Source: Cellulophaga sp. F20128 (GTDB lineage: Bacteria; Bacteroidota; Bacteroidia; Flavobacteriales; Flavobacteriaceae). From it: DNA of 64,000 bases. The translations under genes were made by a program, and so were the position numbers. Shown one piece after another: positions 36,017-45,969 of the stretch (position 1 is its first letter; each line of letters starts with the position of its first letter). The stretch covers positions 1 through 64,000 of the forward strand of contig NZ_JALKBA010000001.1 of the NCBI RefSeq assembly GCF_023015805.1, written 5' to 3'. Under the pieces are notes generated by a model. The model was not told where the DNA came from and made no database searches. It worked only from the letters and a program-made list of their open reading frames with translations.

Positions 36017-36656
36017 CAAATTACACTATATAACTCAAGGAGAAACTCCCGAAATTCACTTAGAAAACATACAAAAAGCTTGTGCTTCTGGTGCCGATTG
36101 GATTCAGCTACGCTTAAAAGATGTAGACCAAAACACTATTTTGCAAACTGCTTTAAAAGCGCGAGAAATAACAGCCCGTTATCAAACACGTTTACTTATA
36201 AACGATTATTATAAAATTGCTAAAGAAGTAAAAGCAGACGGTGTTCATTTGGGAAAAACCGATGCTTGCACAACAGAAGCACGAGAATATCTAGGTAAAT
36301 TGTATTGTATTGGTGGTACAGCTAACACTTTAGAAGATTGTAAAAACCTGCAAAAAAAAGGAGTAAACTATATTGGTCTAGGGCCATTTCAATTTACCAC
36401 AACGAAAACAAATCTAAGTCCTATTATAGGCTTAGAAGGCTACCGAGCCCTTTTAAATGAGTTAAAAACAAACATTCCAATAATTGCAATAGGTGGAATT
36501 ACAATCTCAGAAGTACCCGATTTACTAAAAACCGGAATTTACGGTATTGCAGCTTCTGGAGTAATTACAAGCAACTTTAACACCATTGCGACTTTAAATA
36601 CTATTTTAAATACACCGGCAACGCAAGAGCAAGTGTACCAATTTGAAAAAAAATAA
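36009..36656 (+). CDS. thiE: Thiamine phosphate synthase ThiE
   Basis: The 215-residue enzyme keeps the ThiE active-site motifs: [31 protein letters not shown] with the Mg-binding Asp, [13 protein letters not shown] and IIAIGGI. It joins HMP-PP and thiazole phosphate to thiamine phosphate. These motifs mark this gene, not the paralogue at 34644, as the true ThiE. It lies 5 bases before thiG. Confidence 0.95.
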   Translation: MISKLHYITQGETPEIHLENIQKACASGADWIQLRLKDVDQNTILQTALKAREITARYQTRLLINDYYKIAKEVKADGVHLGKTDACTTEAREYLGKLYCIGGTANTLEDCKNLQKKGVNYIGLGPFQFTTTKTNLSPIIGLEGYRALLNELKTNIPIIAIGGITISEVPDLLKTGIYGIAASGVITSNFNTIATLNTILNTPATQEQVYQFEKK

Positions 36657-36661
36657 AAACG

Positions 36662-37435
36662 ATGAAGGATAGTTTAATAATAGGAGACAAAAAGTTTACA
36701 TCTCGTTTGTTTACTGGAACTGGAAAATTTAGCTCTTCAACAGTAATGAAAGACGCCATACTAGCATCAGAAAGTGAATTGGTAACCGTAGCCCTAAAAC
36801 GAGTAGATGTCGCTAATGAAAATGATGATATATTATCGCATTTAAGCCATTCTAGCATTCATTTACTACCAAATACTTCTGGGGTACGCACAGCCAAGGA
36901 AGCTGTATTTGCGGCTCAACTATCGCGCGAAGCCTTAGAAACAAACTGGGTTAAATTAGAGATTCATCCAGATCCTCGCTATTTATTACCAGACCCCATA
37001 GAAACATTAAAAGCAGCGGAAGCGTTGGTAAAGCAAGGTTTTGTAGTTATGCCATATATACATGCAGATCCCGTTTTATGCAAGCGTTTAGAAGATGTTG
37101 GTGTTCAATGTGTAATGCCTTTAGGCGCACCAATTGGAAGCAACAAGGGATTAAAAACAATAGACTTTTTAGAAATAATTATTGCACAAAGTACTGTTCC
37201 CGTAATTGTAGATGCCGGAATCGGTGCTCCATCTCACGCTGCATATGCTATGGAATTAGGTGCGGATGCAGTTTTAGTAAACACCGCAATTGCAGTATCT
37301 CAGAACCCAATTGCTATGGCAAAAGCTTTTAGACTAGCTGTAGAAGCCGGTCGCTTAGCATATACTGCAAAATTAGCAGCAATTAGAAACACAGCCGAAG
37401 CAAGTTCACCCTTAACCTCTTTTTTAAATGAGTAA
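36662..37435 (+). CDS. thiG: Thiazole synthase ThiG
   Basis: The 257-residue TIM-barrel protein has [12 protein letters not shown] at the N-terminus, the Schiff-base lysine in WVKLEIHPD, the phosphate-loop region [20 protein letters not shown] and [10 protein letters not shown]. It condenses deoxyxylulose 5-phosphate, dehydroglycine and sulfur from ThiS thiocarboxylate into the thiazole ring. It overlaps thiH by 8 bases. Confidence 0.96.
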   Translation: MKDSLIIGDKKFTSRLFTGTGKFSSSTVMKDAILASESELVTVALKRVDVANENDDILSHLSHSSIHLLPNTSGVRTAKEAVFAAQLSREALETNWVKLEIHPDPRYLLPDPIETLKAAEALVKQGFVVMPYIHADPVLCKRLEDVGVQCVMPLGAPIGSNKGLKTIDFLEIIIAQSTVPVIVDAGIGAPSHAAYAMELGADAVLVNTAIAVSQNPIAMAKAFRLAVEAGRLAYTAKLAAIRNTAEASSPLTSFLNE

Positions 37436-38537
37436 TTTTACCCCGCTATTAAACAGTTACAATTGGGATACTATCGTTGCTGACATTTACAACAAAACAA
37501 CTGTAGATGTAGAAGCCGCCTTGCATAATAACAATAGAACTCTAGAAGATTTTAAAGCCTTAATTTCCCCTGCTGCCAAGCCGTATCTAGAGCAAATGGC
37601 ACAGTTGAGCAGTGCACTTACCAAAAAGCGTTTTGGCAACACCATGCAGATGTATGCGCCCATGTATTTAAGCAACGAATGCCAAAACATTTGTACCTAT
37701 TGCGGGTTTAGTTTAACCAATAAAATACCAAGACGTACCTTAACGGATTCAGAAATTTTAAAAGAGGCTACTTTTTTAAAAAACAAAGGATACAATCACA
37801 TTCTACTTGTTACTGGTGAAGCCAATAAAACAGTTGGAGTTACCTATATTAATAATGCCATTAAACTCCTTAAAAAAGAGTTTGCTAATATCACCATTGA
37901 AGTACAGCCGCTAGACCAAGATGAATATGAGTTGTTAGCTAAAAATGGTTTGTATGCTGTATTGGTATATCAAGAGACATACCATAGGGAAGAATACAAA
38001 AAACACCACCCTAAAGGTAAAAAATCTAATTTTGACTACCGTTTAGAAACCCCAGACCGATTGGGTAAGGCAGGCGTGCATAAAATTGGGATAGGCGCCT
38101 TATTTGGCCTTGAAGACTGGCGAGCAGACAGTTTTTTTACTGCGATGCACCTACAGTATTTGCAAAAAACATATTGGCAAACCAAATACTCCATTTCTTT
38201 TCCTAGACTACGACCACACAGTGGAGGTTTGGAACCAAAAGTAGTTATGGAAGATGCAGATTTGGCTCAGGTAATTTGTGCCTATCGTTTGTTAGATGAA
38301 GATATTGAGCTATCGATGTCTACCCGAGAAAGCGAAAAATTTAGAAACAATATTATCAACCTTGGCATTACCTCTATAAGCGCAGCGTCTAAAACCAACC
38401 CCGGAGGCTATGTGGTAGAACCACAATCATTAGAGCAGTTCGAAATTTCTGACGAACGCAGTACCGAAGCTGTGACACAAATGCTAAAAAGCAAAGGTTT
38501 TGAAGTAGTATGGAAAGATTGGGAGAATAGGTGGTAG
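37428..38537 (+). CDS. thiH: 2-iminoacetate synthase ThiH
   Basis: The 369-residue radical SAM enzyme has the CxxxCxxC cluster motif in [11 protein letters not shown] (about residue 84), followed by [11 protein letters not shown] and the C-terminal [11 protein letters not shown] typical of ThiH. It cleaves tyrosine to dehydroglycine for ThiG, the oxygen-independent alternative to ThiO. It is the last gene of the operon and ends one base before the convergent ruvB stop codon, so any terminator must lie inside ruvB. Confidence 0.96.
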   Translation: MSNFTPLLNSYNWDTIVADIYNKTTVDVEAALHNNNRTLEDFKALISPAAKPYLEQMAQLSSALTKKRFGNTMQMYAPMYLSNECQNICTYCGFSLTNKIPRRTLTDSEILKEATFLKNKGYNHILLVTGEANKTVGVTYINNAIKLLKKEFANITIEVQPLDQDEYELLAKNGLYAVLVYQETYHREEYKKHHPKGKKSNFDYRLETPDRLGKAGVHKIGIGALFGLEDWRADSFFTAMHLQYLQKTYWQTKYSISFPRLRPHSGGLEPKVVMEDADLAQVICAYRLLDEDIELSMSTRESEKFRNNIINLGITSISAASKTNPGGYVVEPQSLEQFEISDERSTEAVTQMLKSKGFEVVWKDWENRW

Positions 38538-38538
38538 C

Positions 38539-39561
38539 CTAAAATAACCCCCCTTGAACACTCCCTTTTACTCTTCCTAAATGTTTGTAAGCAAGCTCGG
38601 TTACTTCCCGTCCACGAGGCGTACGCATAATGAAGCCCTGTTGTATTAAAAAAGGCTCATATACTTCCTCAATGGTTTCTGCACTTTCTGAAACGGCAGT
38701 AGCCAGCGTAGTAATACCTACTGGCCCTCCTTTAAATTTATCTATAAGTGTCGTTAAAATTTTATTGTCCATTTCATCTAAACCATGGGCATCTACATGC
38801 AAAGCATTTAGTCCGTACTTAGAAATTTCCATATCTATGGTTCCATTCCCTTTAATTTGGGCAAAATCTCGTACCCGCCTTAACAACGCATTACATATTC
38901 TTGGTGTTCCCCGGCTTCTTCCCGCTATTTCAATTGCCGCATTTTGTGCAATAGGCACATTTAAAATGGCAGCACTACGCTCTGCAATGGTAGACAACAA
39001 CTCTGTTGAATAGTATTGCAACCTACTCTGAATACCAAAACGTGCCCGCATAGGAGCCGTTAACAACCCAGATCTAGTAGTAGCCCCTATAAGGGTAAAA
39101 GGATTTAGGTTTATTTGAACAGAGCGGGCATTTGGTCCTGTCTCTATCATAATATCTATTTTATAGTCTTCCATTGCAGAATACAAATACTCTTCTACAA
39201 TTGGACTTAGTCTATGAATTTCATCAATAAACAAGACATCTCTTTCATCAAGATTGGTTAAAAGTCCGGCTAAATCTCCTGGCTTATCCAAAACAGGACC
39301 CGATGTTACTTTTATACCAACGCCCAACTCATTCGCTAAAATATGAGCCAAGGTAGTTTTACCCAAGCCAGGGGGGCCATGAAATAAGGTGTGATCTAAC
39401 GCTTCCCCTCGTTGGTTTGCCGCTTCAACAAATACCTTAAGATTGTCTAAAACTTGTTCTTGCCCTGCAAAATCATCAAAACTTAAGGGTCTTAACGCTC
39501 TTTCTATATCAACATCTTCTGGAGTAAAATTATCCGATGTGGGGTCTAGGTTTTCATTCAT
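38539..39561 (-). CDS. ruvB: Holliday junction ATP-dependent DNA helicase RuvB
   Basis: The 340-residue AAA+ motor has Walker [10 protein letters not shown], Walker [11 protein letters not shown], sensor [17 protein letters not shown], arginine-finger region RSRGTPRI and a C-terminal winged helix ([14 protein letters not shown]). Its N-terminus [14 protein letters not shown] is classic. RuvB drives branch migration with RuvA (28103). It has its own promoter with the ATG 7 bases from TATCTTTG, suggesting a leaderless mRNA. Confidence 0.97.
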   Translation of the reverse strand: MNENLDPTSDNFTPEDVDIERALRPLSFDDFAGQEQVLDNLKVFVEAANQRGEALDHTLFHGPPGLGKTTLAHILANELGVGIKVTSGPVLDKPGDLAGLLTNLDERDVLFIDEIHRLSPIVEEYLYSAMEDYKIDIMIETGPNARSVQINLNPFTLIGATTRSGLLTAPMRARFGIQSRLQYYSTELLSTIAERSAAILNVPIAQNAAIEIAGRSRGTPRICNALLRRVRDFAQIKGNGTIDMEISKYGLNALHVDAHGLDEMDNKILTTLIDKFKGGPVGITTLATAVSESAETIEEVYEPFLIQQGFIMRTPRGREVTELAYKHLGRVKGSVQGGLF

Positions 39562-39568
39562 AGTCTAA

Positions 39569-39576
39569 CAAAGATA
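39569..39576 (-). promoter_or_regulatory. Promoter -7 element of ruvB, leaderless spacing
   Basis: TATCTTTG matches TAnnTTTG and is followed after exactly 7 bases by the ATG at 39561. No -33 TTG at standard spacing. Confidence 0.65.
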
Positions 39577-39625
39577 CTAGAAATTGAAAGTATTCTAAGT
39601 AGAAATACATCAATCTAAAAAAATT

Positions 39626-40447
39626 CTATTCCTTTTTAAGTAATTGGGCAGTATCTAAAAAATCGATAACGGTAATTTTAGGAGTACCATACAAATAGGT
39701 TTTTGAAGCTCCTTTGGCTGATACGTTTAAACTGTCTCCCACAAATATTTTAGCATCTGCAGATTCCTTTAAATTTGCGTTGACAATAGCGGCCTGAAAC
39801 CCTTCTGCTTTTAACTGTGCATTCCCAAAAATATCAAAATCGAAATTTGAAACAGCACCTTCAATTTTAACCGCAGTATTGCCATTCATATTCAACTGTG
39901 CAGCATCTACCGTGGCATATAATTTAAGTCCACTTTTTTCATCTAGTTTAACGCGTACTACATCGCAATCAACAGTCATTTCGGCATCACTACTACCTGC
40001 CATAACGATACCGACCTCCGTTGCCTGAGCATTCAGCACTAATTTTGAATTGCCTTGCAATTGTACTTCTAAATAATCCGTATTTATAGCGTCTTTAACA
40101 TCTATGCTGCCCGCATCCAACATAATGGTATTTAATTCCTCATAATGAATAACAATATCAAGTTTCTTTTTTGAAGTAATTTTATAAAATGAACTTATAT
40201 ACAAGGTACTATCCTTTACATCAAACTTTAACACATCCATAAGATTATCATCACCATGGATGTAATATCCAGATTCACGAGACCTCATAACCTCTATTTT
40301 AAGATCATCTAATAATTTTATTGCAGTAAATGACTGCAATACCTCATTGACTTCTATAACCACCTTACTGCCCTTTATTTTCGGTTTCTTTTGGCTAAAA
40401 CTTACTGTTACACTCAACAGTAAAATTCCTAAAATAATATTTTTCAC
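39626..40447 (-). CDS. GIN-domain (DUF2807) exported protein
   Basis: The 273-residue protein has a signal peptide (residues 1-18, ending VSFSQ) and a repetitive beta-structured region with SGSIDVKDA-, QGNSKLVLNA-, AGSSDAEMTV- and NGNTAVKIEG-like repeats, as in head-GIN/DUF2807 proteins that form a right-handed beta-helix. Such proteins are frequent in Bacteroidota and probably act in the periplasm or outer membrane; no biochemical role is established. The signal peptide begins at a GTG codon, and no in-frame ATG is suitable. A full promoter lies 63 bases upstream. Confidence 0.82.
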   Translation of the reverse strand: MKNIILGILLLSVTVSFSQKKPKIKGSKVVIEVNEVLQSFTAIKLLDDLKIEVMRSRESGYYIHGDDNLMDVLKFDVKDSTLYISSFYKITSKKKLDIVIHYEELNTIMLDAGSIDVKDAINTDYLEVQLQGNSKLVLNAQATEVGIVMAGSSDAEMTVDCDVVRVKLDEKSGLKLYATVDAAQLNMNGNTAVKIEGAVSNFDFDIFGNAQLKAEGFQAAIVNANLKESADAKIFVGDSLNVSAKGASKTYLYGTPKITVIDFLDTAQLLKKE

Positions 40448-40510
40448 TTTCTTAGTTTATTAATGGTTCTTGTGTTTTCTGTACAATCAATATACTAAAA
40501 TAAAGATTAA

Positions 40511-40539
40511 CAAATGTAGTTTGACTAAAATGATGCCAA
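40511..40539 (-). promoter_or_regulatory. Promoter of the GIN-domain gene
   Basis: TTG (40537-40539), 18 bases, then TACATTTG (40511-40518) on the minus strand. It starts two bases after the end of the act-cox terminator palindrome. Confidence 0.7.
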
Positions 40540-40541
40540 AA

Positions 40542-40581
40542 AAATACCCCTTTTAAAATATATATTTTAAAAGGGGTATTT
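40542..40581 (-). terminator. Terminator of the act-cox operon, 40-bp perfect palindrome
   Basis: The 40 bases are identical to their reverse complement (AAATACCCCTTTTAAAA half-site) and run into a T stretch on the minus strand. It lies 19 bases past the subunit I stop codon. Confidence 0.9.
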
Positions 40582-40600
40582 AAAGTAAGCTTGTATTTGA

Positions 40601-42406
40601 TTAGTGTTCTAGCGCTTCTTCACCATCTTGTAAAGGAACATTTTGCGGAACATAATCTTGTCCTGGTAAAACATATTCACCATTTTCTTTTGTTTTACTA
40701 TAGTCATAAGACCATCTGTATACATGAGGAATTTCACCTGGCCAATTTCCATGTATGTGCTCTACAGGCGTAGTCCATTCCAATGTATTTGCTTTCCAAG
40801 GATTTTGCTCTGCCTTCTTACCATAGAAAATACTATAGATAAAATTACCTACAAACACCAATTGTGCAAGTCCAGCAACCAAAGCAAACACAGTTATTAG
40901 AATATTTACATCCGTAAGTTCATCAAACATTGGGAAAGCTGTGTTTTCATAATAACGTCTTGGTACACCAGCCATACCTACAAAGTGCATTGGGAAGAAT
41001 ACCCCATACGCACAAACTGCGGTGATCCAGAAATGAACATACCCTAAGTTCTTGTTCATCATTTTACCAAACATTTTTGGGAACCAGTGGTACACACCAG
41101 CTAGTAAACCATAAAGTGCAGATATACCCATTACCAAATGAAAGTGAGCTACTACAAAGTACGTATCATGTACGTTAATATCTAAGGTACTATCTCCCAA
41201 AACGATTCCTGTTAATCCACCAGATATAAACGTAGATACAAATCCGATTGAAAATAACATCGCTGGATTCATCTGCAAGTTACCTTTCCAAATGGTAGTA
41301 ATCCAGTTAAAAGCTTTTACGGCTGATGGAATCGCAATTAGTAAGGTTGTAAATGTAAATACAGATCCAAGGAATGGATTCATACCTGAAATAAACATAT
41401 GGTGACCCCATACAATCGTAGATAAGAACGCAATGGCTATGATTGACATAATCATGGCTCTATACCCAAATATTGGTTTACGCGCATTGTTCGCCATAAT
41501 TTCTGACACAATACCCATTGCAGGTAAAATAACAATATATACTTCTGGATGTCCTAGGAACCAAAATAAATGTTCATATAAAACGGGTGATCCTCCTTGA
41601 TAATGCAACACTTCTCCTTGAATAAAAATATCGGATAAAAAGAAAGATGTTCCAAAGCTTCTATCCATAATTAATAGCAATGCTGCTGAGAATAATACCG
41701 GAAAGGAAACTACACCAATAATTGCTGTTACAAGAAAAGCCCAAATCGTTAATGGAAGTCTAGTCATAGACATTCCTTTTGTTCTTAAATTGATAACGGT
41801 TACAATATAATTAAGTGATCCTAACAAGGACGAAGCAATAAAAATTGCCATAGATGTTAACCAAAGTGTCATCCCCATACCTGAACCAGATTGCGCCATA
41901 GGTAGTGCACTTAATGGCGGATAAACGGTCCAACCCGCTGAAGCAGGTCCTGCCTCAACAAACAAAGAGCAGAGCATTATAACTGCCGACAAAAAGAACA
42001 ACCAATAGGAAATCATATTTAAAAAACCGGAAGCCATATCTCTGGCTCCAATTTGCAAGGGAATAAGTAAGTTACTAAAAGTACCACTTAAGCCCGCTGT
42101 AAGCACAAAGAAAACCATAATGGTTCCGTGAATGGTTACCAATGCCAAATAAACATCTGCATCCATTACACCTCCTGGTGCCCATTTGCCTAATAAGGTC
42201 TCAAATATTGCAAAAGACTGCCCAGGCCATGCTAGTTGCATTCTGAACATTAAAGACATTGCTATCCCAATGAAACCCATTATCAAACCAGTAATTAAAT
42301 ACTGCTTTGCAATCATCTTATGATCCTGACTAAAAATATATTTAGTTACAAAGGTCTCTTTGTGATGATGTCCGTGATCGTCTCCGTGTTCTTGTATTCC
42401 TGACAT
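40601..42406 (-). CDS. ctaD: Cytochrome c oxidase subunit I
   Basis: The 601-residue protein has twelve predicted helices and the heme-copper signature residues: HPEVY with the CuB His-Tyr pair, WGHHMF with the other CuB histidines, and HDTYFVVAHFHLV with the heme a and a3 ligands. It is the catalytic subunit that reduces oxygen and pumps protons. The ATG at 42406 is chosen; the frame extends 15 codons further to a TTG that nearly touches subunit II. The N-terminus is His-rich (HGDDHGHHHKE). It is the last gene of the act-cox operon. Confidence 0.97.
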   Translation of the reverse strand: MSGIQEHGDDHGHHHKETFVTKYIFSQDHKMIAKQYLITGLIMGFIGIAMSLMFRMQLAWPGQSFAIFETLLGKWAPGGVMDADVYLALVTIHGTIMVFFVLTAGLSGTFSNLLIPLQIGARDMASGFLNMISYWLFFLSAVIMLCSLFVEAGPASAGWTVYPPLSALPMAQSGSGMGMTLWLTSMAIFIASSLLGSLNYIVTVINLRTKGMSMTRLPLTIWAFLVTAIIGVVSFPVLFSAALLLIMDRSFGTSFFLSDIFIQGEVLHYQGGSPVLYEHLFWFLGHPEVYIVILPAMGIVSEIMANNARKPIFGYRAMIMSIIAIAFLSTIVWGHHMFISGMNPFLGSVFTFTTLLIAIPSAVKAFNWITTIWKGNLQMNPAMLFSIGFVSTFISGGLTGIVLGDSTLDINVHDTYFVVAHFHLVMGISALYGLLAGVYHWFPKMFGKMMNKNLGYVHFWITAVCAYGVFFPMHFVGMAGVPRRYYENTAFPMFDELTDVNILITVFALVAGLAQLVFVGNFIYSIFYGKKAEQNPWKANTLEWTTPVEHIHGNWPGEIPHVYRWSYDYSKTKENGEYVLPGQDYVPQNVPLQDGEEALEH

Positions 42407-42451
42407 AATCAGATATTCTGTTTTATTAGTTAACTTCGTTTCGTAAATCAA

Positions 42452-43510
42452 TTATTCTCCTGCAACTGCTGCACCACTGAATGTTTTTTGAGATGCCATC
42501 CACTTGTCATACTCTTCCTGAGTTTCAACAATAATTTTCATCTGCATATTGTAATGGGATTTTCCACATATCTTATTACAAAGTAAAATGTAGTCATACT
42601 CCCAAGGATCGTTATTCGGAATCCCTTCTGCTGCTCTTTCTGCTCGTATTTTATTTGCACGTTTTACTTTGTCTATAACATCAGGATCAAGGCGCATTTC
42701 TGCGGTTGTTCTTATAGGAGTAAATGAAAATTGTGTAACCATACCTGGCACACAGTTCATTTGTGCTCTAAAATGAGGCATATAAGCAGAATGCAATACG
42801 TCTTGTGAACGCATTTTAAAATTAACCTTTCTACCCACCGGCAAGTGTAATTCTTTAACAATAACATCATCTGCCGCATTTGGGTCCGATTCGTCTAAGC
42901 CCAATATATTAGCCTTATCAATATCAATCATTCTTACGCTAGCTTCCCCTAAAACGTTGTCTTCACCACCATACCTAGCTGTCCAATTAAACTGTTGTGC
43001 ATACAACTCAACAATTAACGGATCATCATCTTCATTGATATCCATTATGTTTGTCCAAGAATATAATCCCCAAAGAATTAAACCTGCTAAAACAATTACT
43101 GGAATAATAGTCCAAATAAATTCTAATTTATGGTTTTCCGCATAAAACAAGGCCTTTTTTCCTTTTTCTCCTCGGTATTTAAAGGCAAAATAATGCAATA
43201 AAAACTGAGTAATAGTCTGTACAAAAAAGATAATAATAAAGGATACTAACATTAAATTATCATAATCAGCTCCATGTGCCGATCCTGCTTCTGGAAGCAA
43301 CATCTTTGTATATTCATAGAAACTAAATATTGTAATTCCGTAAATAAAGATTAAAAAAGCAAACATTAGATAACCGTTATATTTGTTATCCTTATCTGTT
43401 GCTACTTCATTCTTAGTTGCACTAAGCTGTGACAATTCAAATATTTTTGTCATTTGCCAAATTGCAATGGCTATTAAGACTAAAACAGTTATGGTTAAAA
43501 ATGTAGTCAT
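42452..43510 (-). CDS. ctaC: Cytochrome c oxidase subunit II
   Basis: The 352-residue protein has four hydrophobic helices, two more than classical subunit II (about residues 2-19, 49-69, 84-110, 130-150), then a cupredoxin domain with the CuA ligands: a His in LHSAYMPHFR and the CxxxCxxxHxxM set in CNKICGKSHYNM. It accepts electrons from the cytochrome of alternative complex III. No cytochrome c domain is fused at the C-terminus, so it is aa3-like rather than caa3. It lies 31 bases after actF. Confidence 0.95.
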   Translation of the reverse strand: MTTFLTITVLVLIAIAIWQMTKIFELSQLSATKNEVATDKDNKYNGYLMFAFLIFIYGITIFSFYEYTKMLLPEAGSAHGADYDNLMLVSFIIIFFVQTITQFLLHYFAFKYRGEKGKKALFYAENHKLEFIWTIIPVIVLAGLILWGLYSWTNIMDINEDDDPLIVELYAQQFNWTARYGGEDNVLGEASVRMIDIDKANILGLDESDPNAADDVIVKELHLPVGRKVNFKMRSQDVLHSAYMPHFRAQMNCVPGMVTQFSFTPIRTTAEMRLDPDVIDKVKRANKIRAERAAEGIPNNDPWEYDYILLCNKICGKSHYNMQMKIIVETQEEYDKWMASQKTFSGAAVAGE

Positions 43511-43541
43511 TGTATGATTTTATGCTTTTAAAACTTATTTA

Positions 43542-44858
43542 TTAATAATGAAAATGCTTACTCTCTCCAATAAAAGGATTTCTCTTTGGTTGCAATGGAG
43601 CCGTGGTTAACGCTCTAAAGACAACAAATATGAACAATCCTAAGAAGAAAAGTACGGAGCTAATTTCCGAAACTCCAACAGACCATTGATCTCCCACGGT
43701 AGCAGGCATAATCATTGTATAGAAATCAAAATAATGTCCTGTCAATATCACAATACCGGTCATAATAATGAACCAATTCATCCTCTTAAAATCACTATTC
43801 ATTAACAATAACAACGGAAAAACAAAGTTCAATGCTACCATTCCAAAGAACGGTAAATTATAGTCTTGAATTCGGGTAACAAAATAAGTAACTTCTTCTG
43901 GAATGTTGGCGTACCATATTAACATAAATTGTGCAAACCACAGGTAAGTCCAAAAAATACTAAAACCAAACATAAATTTACCCAAATCATGAATATGACT
44001 ATCGTTTACATCTTCCAAATATCCTTTTGACTTCAAGTAAATTGTAACCATAGCGATCACCGTAATACCAGAGACAATCATACTTGCAAAAACGTACCAA
44101 CCAAATAAGGTACTAAACCAGTGTGGATCTACACTCATTATCCAATCCCATGACATAATAGATTCAGATACAAGATAGAAAACTAAGAAGCCAGCAGACC
44201 ATCTAAAGTTTTTCACAAAGTTTGTATTATCATCGGCCTCATCTTGTGCCAAAGAAAGTTTACGAGAAATTGTTCTGTAAAAAACCCAACCTCCAATAAA
44301 AATAGCTGCTCTTATTAGGAAAAAGGTTCCATTTAAATAACCAGCCTTTCCTTGTAATAATTTATCATTTGCCACAACTTCTGAATCCATCCAAACAAAA
44401 AGGTGGTTCATGTGTGCTACCGAAGCAAGAAGAATTGCAAAAACGATAATTCCTCCAGGCAACAAATAGGCCGTAATACCTTCCATTACTCTAAATAATA
44501 AGGGGGACCAACCAGCTTGTGCCGCCCTTTGTATAGCATAAAATGCCAATACCCCCAATGCGATTAGAAAAAAGAACAAGGCTGCAACATACAATGCTGA
44601 CCAAGGCTTATTTTGTAATTTGTGTAATAGATGCTCGTCATGCTTGCTATCGTGTCCGGCTTCAGCATGAGAGTCACTAGCGTGAGCTTCTACTCCTGCT
44701 TCCTCATCTCCGTGATGGTCTCCACTATTACTAGCCACAATATTCTTTGCTTCTTGGACTGTTCCAGGCATAGTAATAAAGCCATAAGTTATTCCTATTA
44801 ACCCTACAGCCATTAATATGATGGAAGCAATTTTTAGTCTGTTTGAAAAAGTGTACAT
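43542..44858 (-). CDS. actF: Alternative complex III subunit ActF (integral membrane)
   Basis: The 438-residue protein has about ten helices and is homologous in plan to the quinone-binding side of ActC/ActF proteins. A loop between the first two helices (about residues 38-84) is rich in His, Asp and Glu (GDHHGDEE, HASDSHAEAGHDSKHDEH). The body has WDWIMSVDPHWFSTLFGWY, a recognisable ActF stretch. ActF is thought to take part in quinol oxidation or proton translocation within the complex. Confidence 0.93.
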   Translation of the reverse strand: MYTFSNRLKIASIILMAVGLIGITYGFITMPGTVQEAKNIVASNSGDHHGDEEAGVEAHASDSHAEAGHDSKHDEHLLHKLQNKPWSALYVAALFFFLIALGVLAFYAIQRAAQAGWSPLLFRVMEGITAYLLPGGIIVFAILLASVAHMNHLFVWMDSEVVANDKLLQGKAGYLNGTFFLIRAAIFIGGWVFYRTISRKLSLAQDEADDNTNFVKNFRWSAGFLVFYLVSESIMSWDWIMSVDPHWFSTLFGWYVFASMIVSGITVIAMVTIYLKSKGYLEDVNDSHIHDLGKFMFGFSIFWTYLWFAQFMLIWYANIPEEVTYFVTRIQDYNLPFFGMVALNFVFPLLLLMNSDFKRMNWFIIMTGIVILTGHYFDFYTMIMPATVGDQWSVGVSEISSVLFFLGLFIFVVFRALTTAPLQPKRNPFIGESKHFHY

Positions 44859-44874
44859 ATTCTTAATCTATGTA

Positions 44875-45435
44875 TTATTTTGTTAAGTCTTGTTTCAATT
44901 GCATTACGTATTCTGATACTTGCCAGCGCTCCTCATGGTTTAATTGATTTGCATAAGAGCCCATAGAATTTAAACCGTAATAGATAGTATAGTATGTACC
45001 ACCAGCTGTAATAATTCTACCTGCATCAGCATAGCTTGGCACCCCTAATATTTTTTCTCTTTTCACCAAGTTACCTTGTCCATCTCCTTTGGTTCCATGA
45101 CATACGGCACAATAAACAGAAAACAATTCTTTTCCCTTTACCAAATTCTCACCTTGTTTTAGTGAATCTAACGGACTAGCTTGTAACCTCGCTAAATCTC
45201 TACCCTCAAGATCATTTGCAAATTCATACGGCATCCAACCTCTAGAAATTGTGTTTTCCACAGGTAAACCCGCTTCCATTCCGTTTGGTAAAAAATCTAC
45301 TTTTTGGTAGGTTTCATAACCTACAGCCTCGTACATATCAGGCATATATTGATAGTTAGGACTATTCTTATCTGCACATGATGCCATAACAAGAAACAAC
45401 CCTACTACAATTCCTATATTTTTATAACTATTCAT
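44875..45435 (-). CDS. actE: Alternative complex III subunit ActE, monoheme cytochrome c lipoprotein
   Basis: The 186-residue protein has a lipoprotein signal with VMASC (Cys20) and one heme site CAVCHG (about residue 109) in a class I cytochrome c fold; the distal Met is probably in GLNSMGSY. It would sit on the periplasmic face and pass electrons from ActB/ActA to subunit II of the oxidase. Gene order actD-actE-actF is typical. Confidence 0.93.
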   Translation of the reverse strand: MNSYKNIGIVVGLFLVMASCADKNSPNYQYMPDMYEAVGYETYQKVDFLPNGMEAGLPVENTISRGWMPYEFANDLEGRDLARLQASPLDSLKQGENLVKGKELFSVYCAVCHGTKGDGQGNLVKREKILGVPSYADAGRIITAGGTYYTIYYGLNSMGSYANQLNHEERWQVSEYVMQLKQDLTK

Positions 45436-45445
45436 AATACTATGA

Positions 45446-45967
45446 CTACTTTTCTGAAATGTTAATTTCTACTGCTCCCGTATCGGCTAACAACGATTTT
45501 AATTCTTCTTCGTTATCATGAATCTCTATTTCCATTAAAAATAGATCATCAGTTGTTCTAACGTCCGGATTTTCTGCCTCTTTAAACGGCCATAATCTAC
45601 TTCTCATATAAAAAGTAATTACCATTAAGTGGGCTGCAAAAAATACCGTAAGTTCAAACATAATAGGTACAAAAGCCGGCATATTTTCCAAATAACTAAA
45701 ACTTGGCTTTCCTCCTATATCTTGTGGCCAATCTTCTATCATAATATAATTCATCATTACGATAGAAACTATTAAACCTACACAACCATACATAAACGAC
45801 GTTATGGCTATTCTTGTTGGAGCAAGCCCCATTGCTTTGTCTAGTCCATGAACTGGAAAAGGACAATACACCTCTTCGATATGATGCTTAGCTGCCTTTA
45901 CTTTTTTGACTGCAAGCATCAATATATCATCATCATTGTAAAATGCGTGAATAACTTTAGACGCCAT
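45446..45967 (-). CDS. actD: Alternative complex III subunit ActD (DUF3341)
   Basis: The 173-residue protein has an N-terminal soluble part (HAFYNDDDILMLAVKKVKA) with the EEVYCPFPVHGLD motif, and two helices (about residues 57-77 and 95-118), as in DUF3341 proteins. ActD is a membrane subunit of unclear function in alternative complex III. It starts two bases after the actC stop codon. Confidence 0.93.
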   Translation of the reverse strand: MASKVIHAFYNDDDILMLAVKKVKAAKHHIEEVYCPFPVHGLDKAMGLAPTRIAITSFMYGCVGLIVSIVMMNYIMIEDWPQDIGGKPSFSYLENMPAFVPIMFELTVFFAAHLMVITFYMRSRLWPFKEAENPDVRTTDDLFLMEIEIHDNEEELKSLLADTGAVEINISEK

Positions 45968-45969
45968 AA

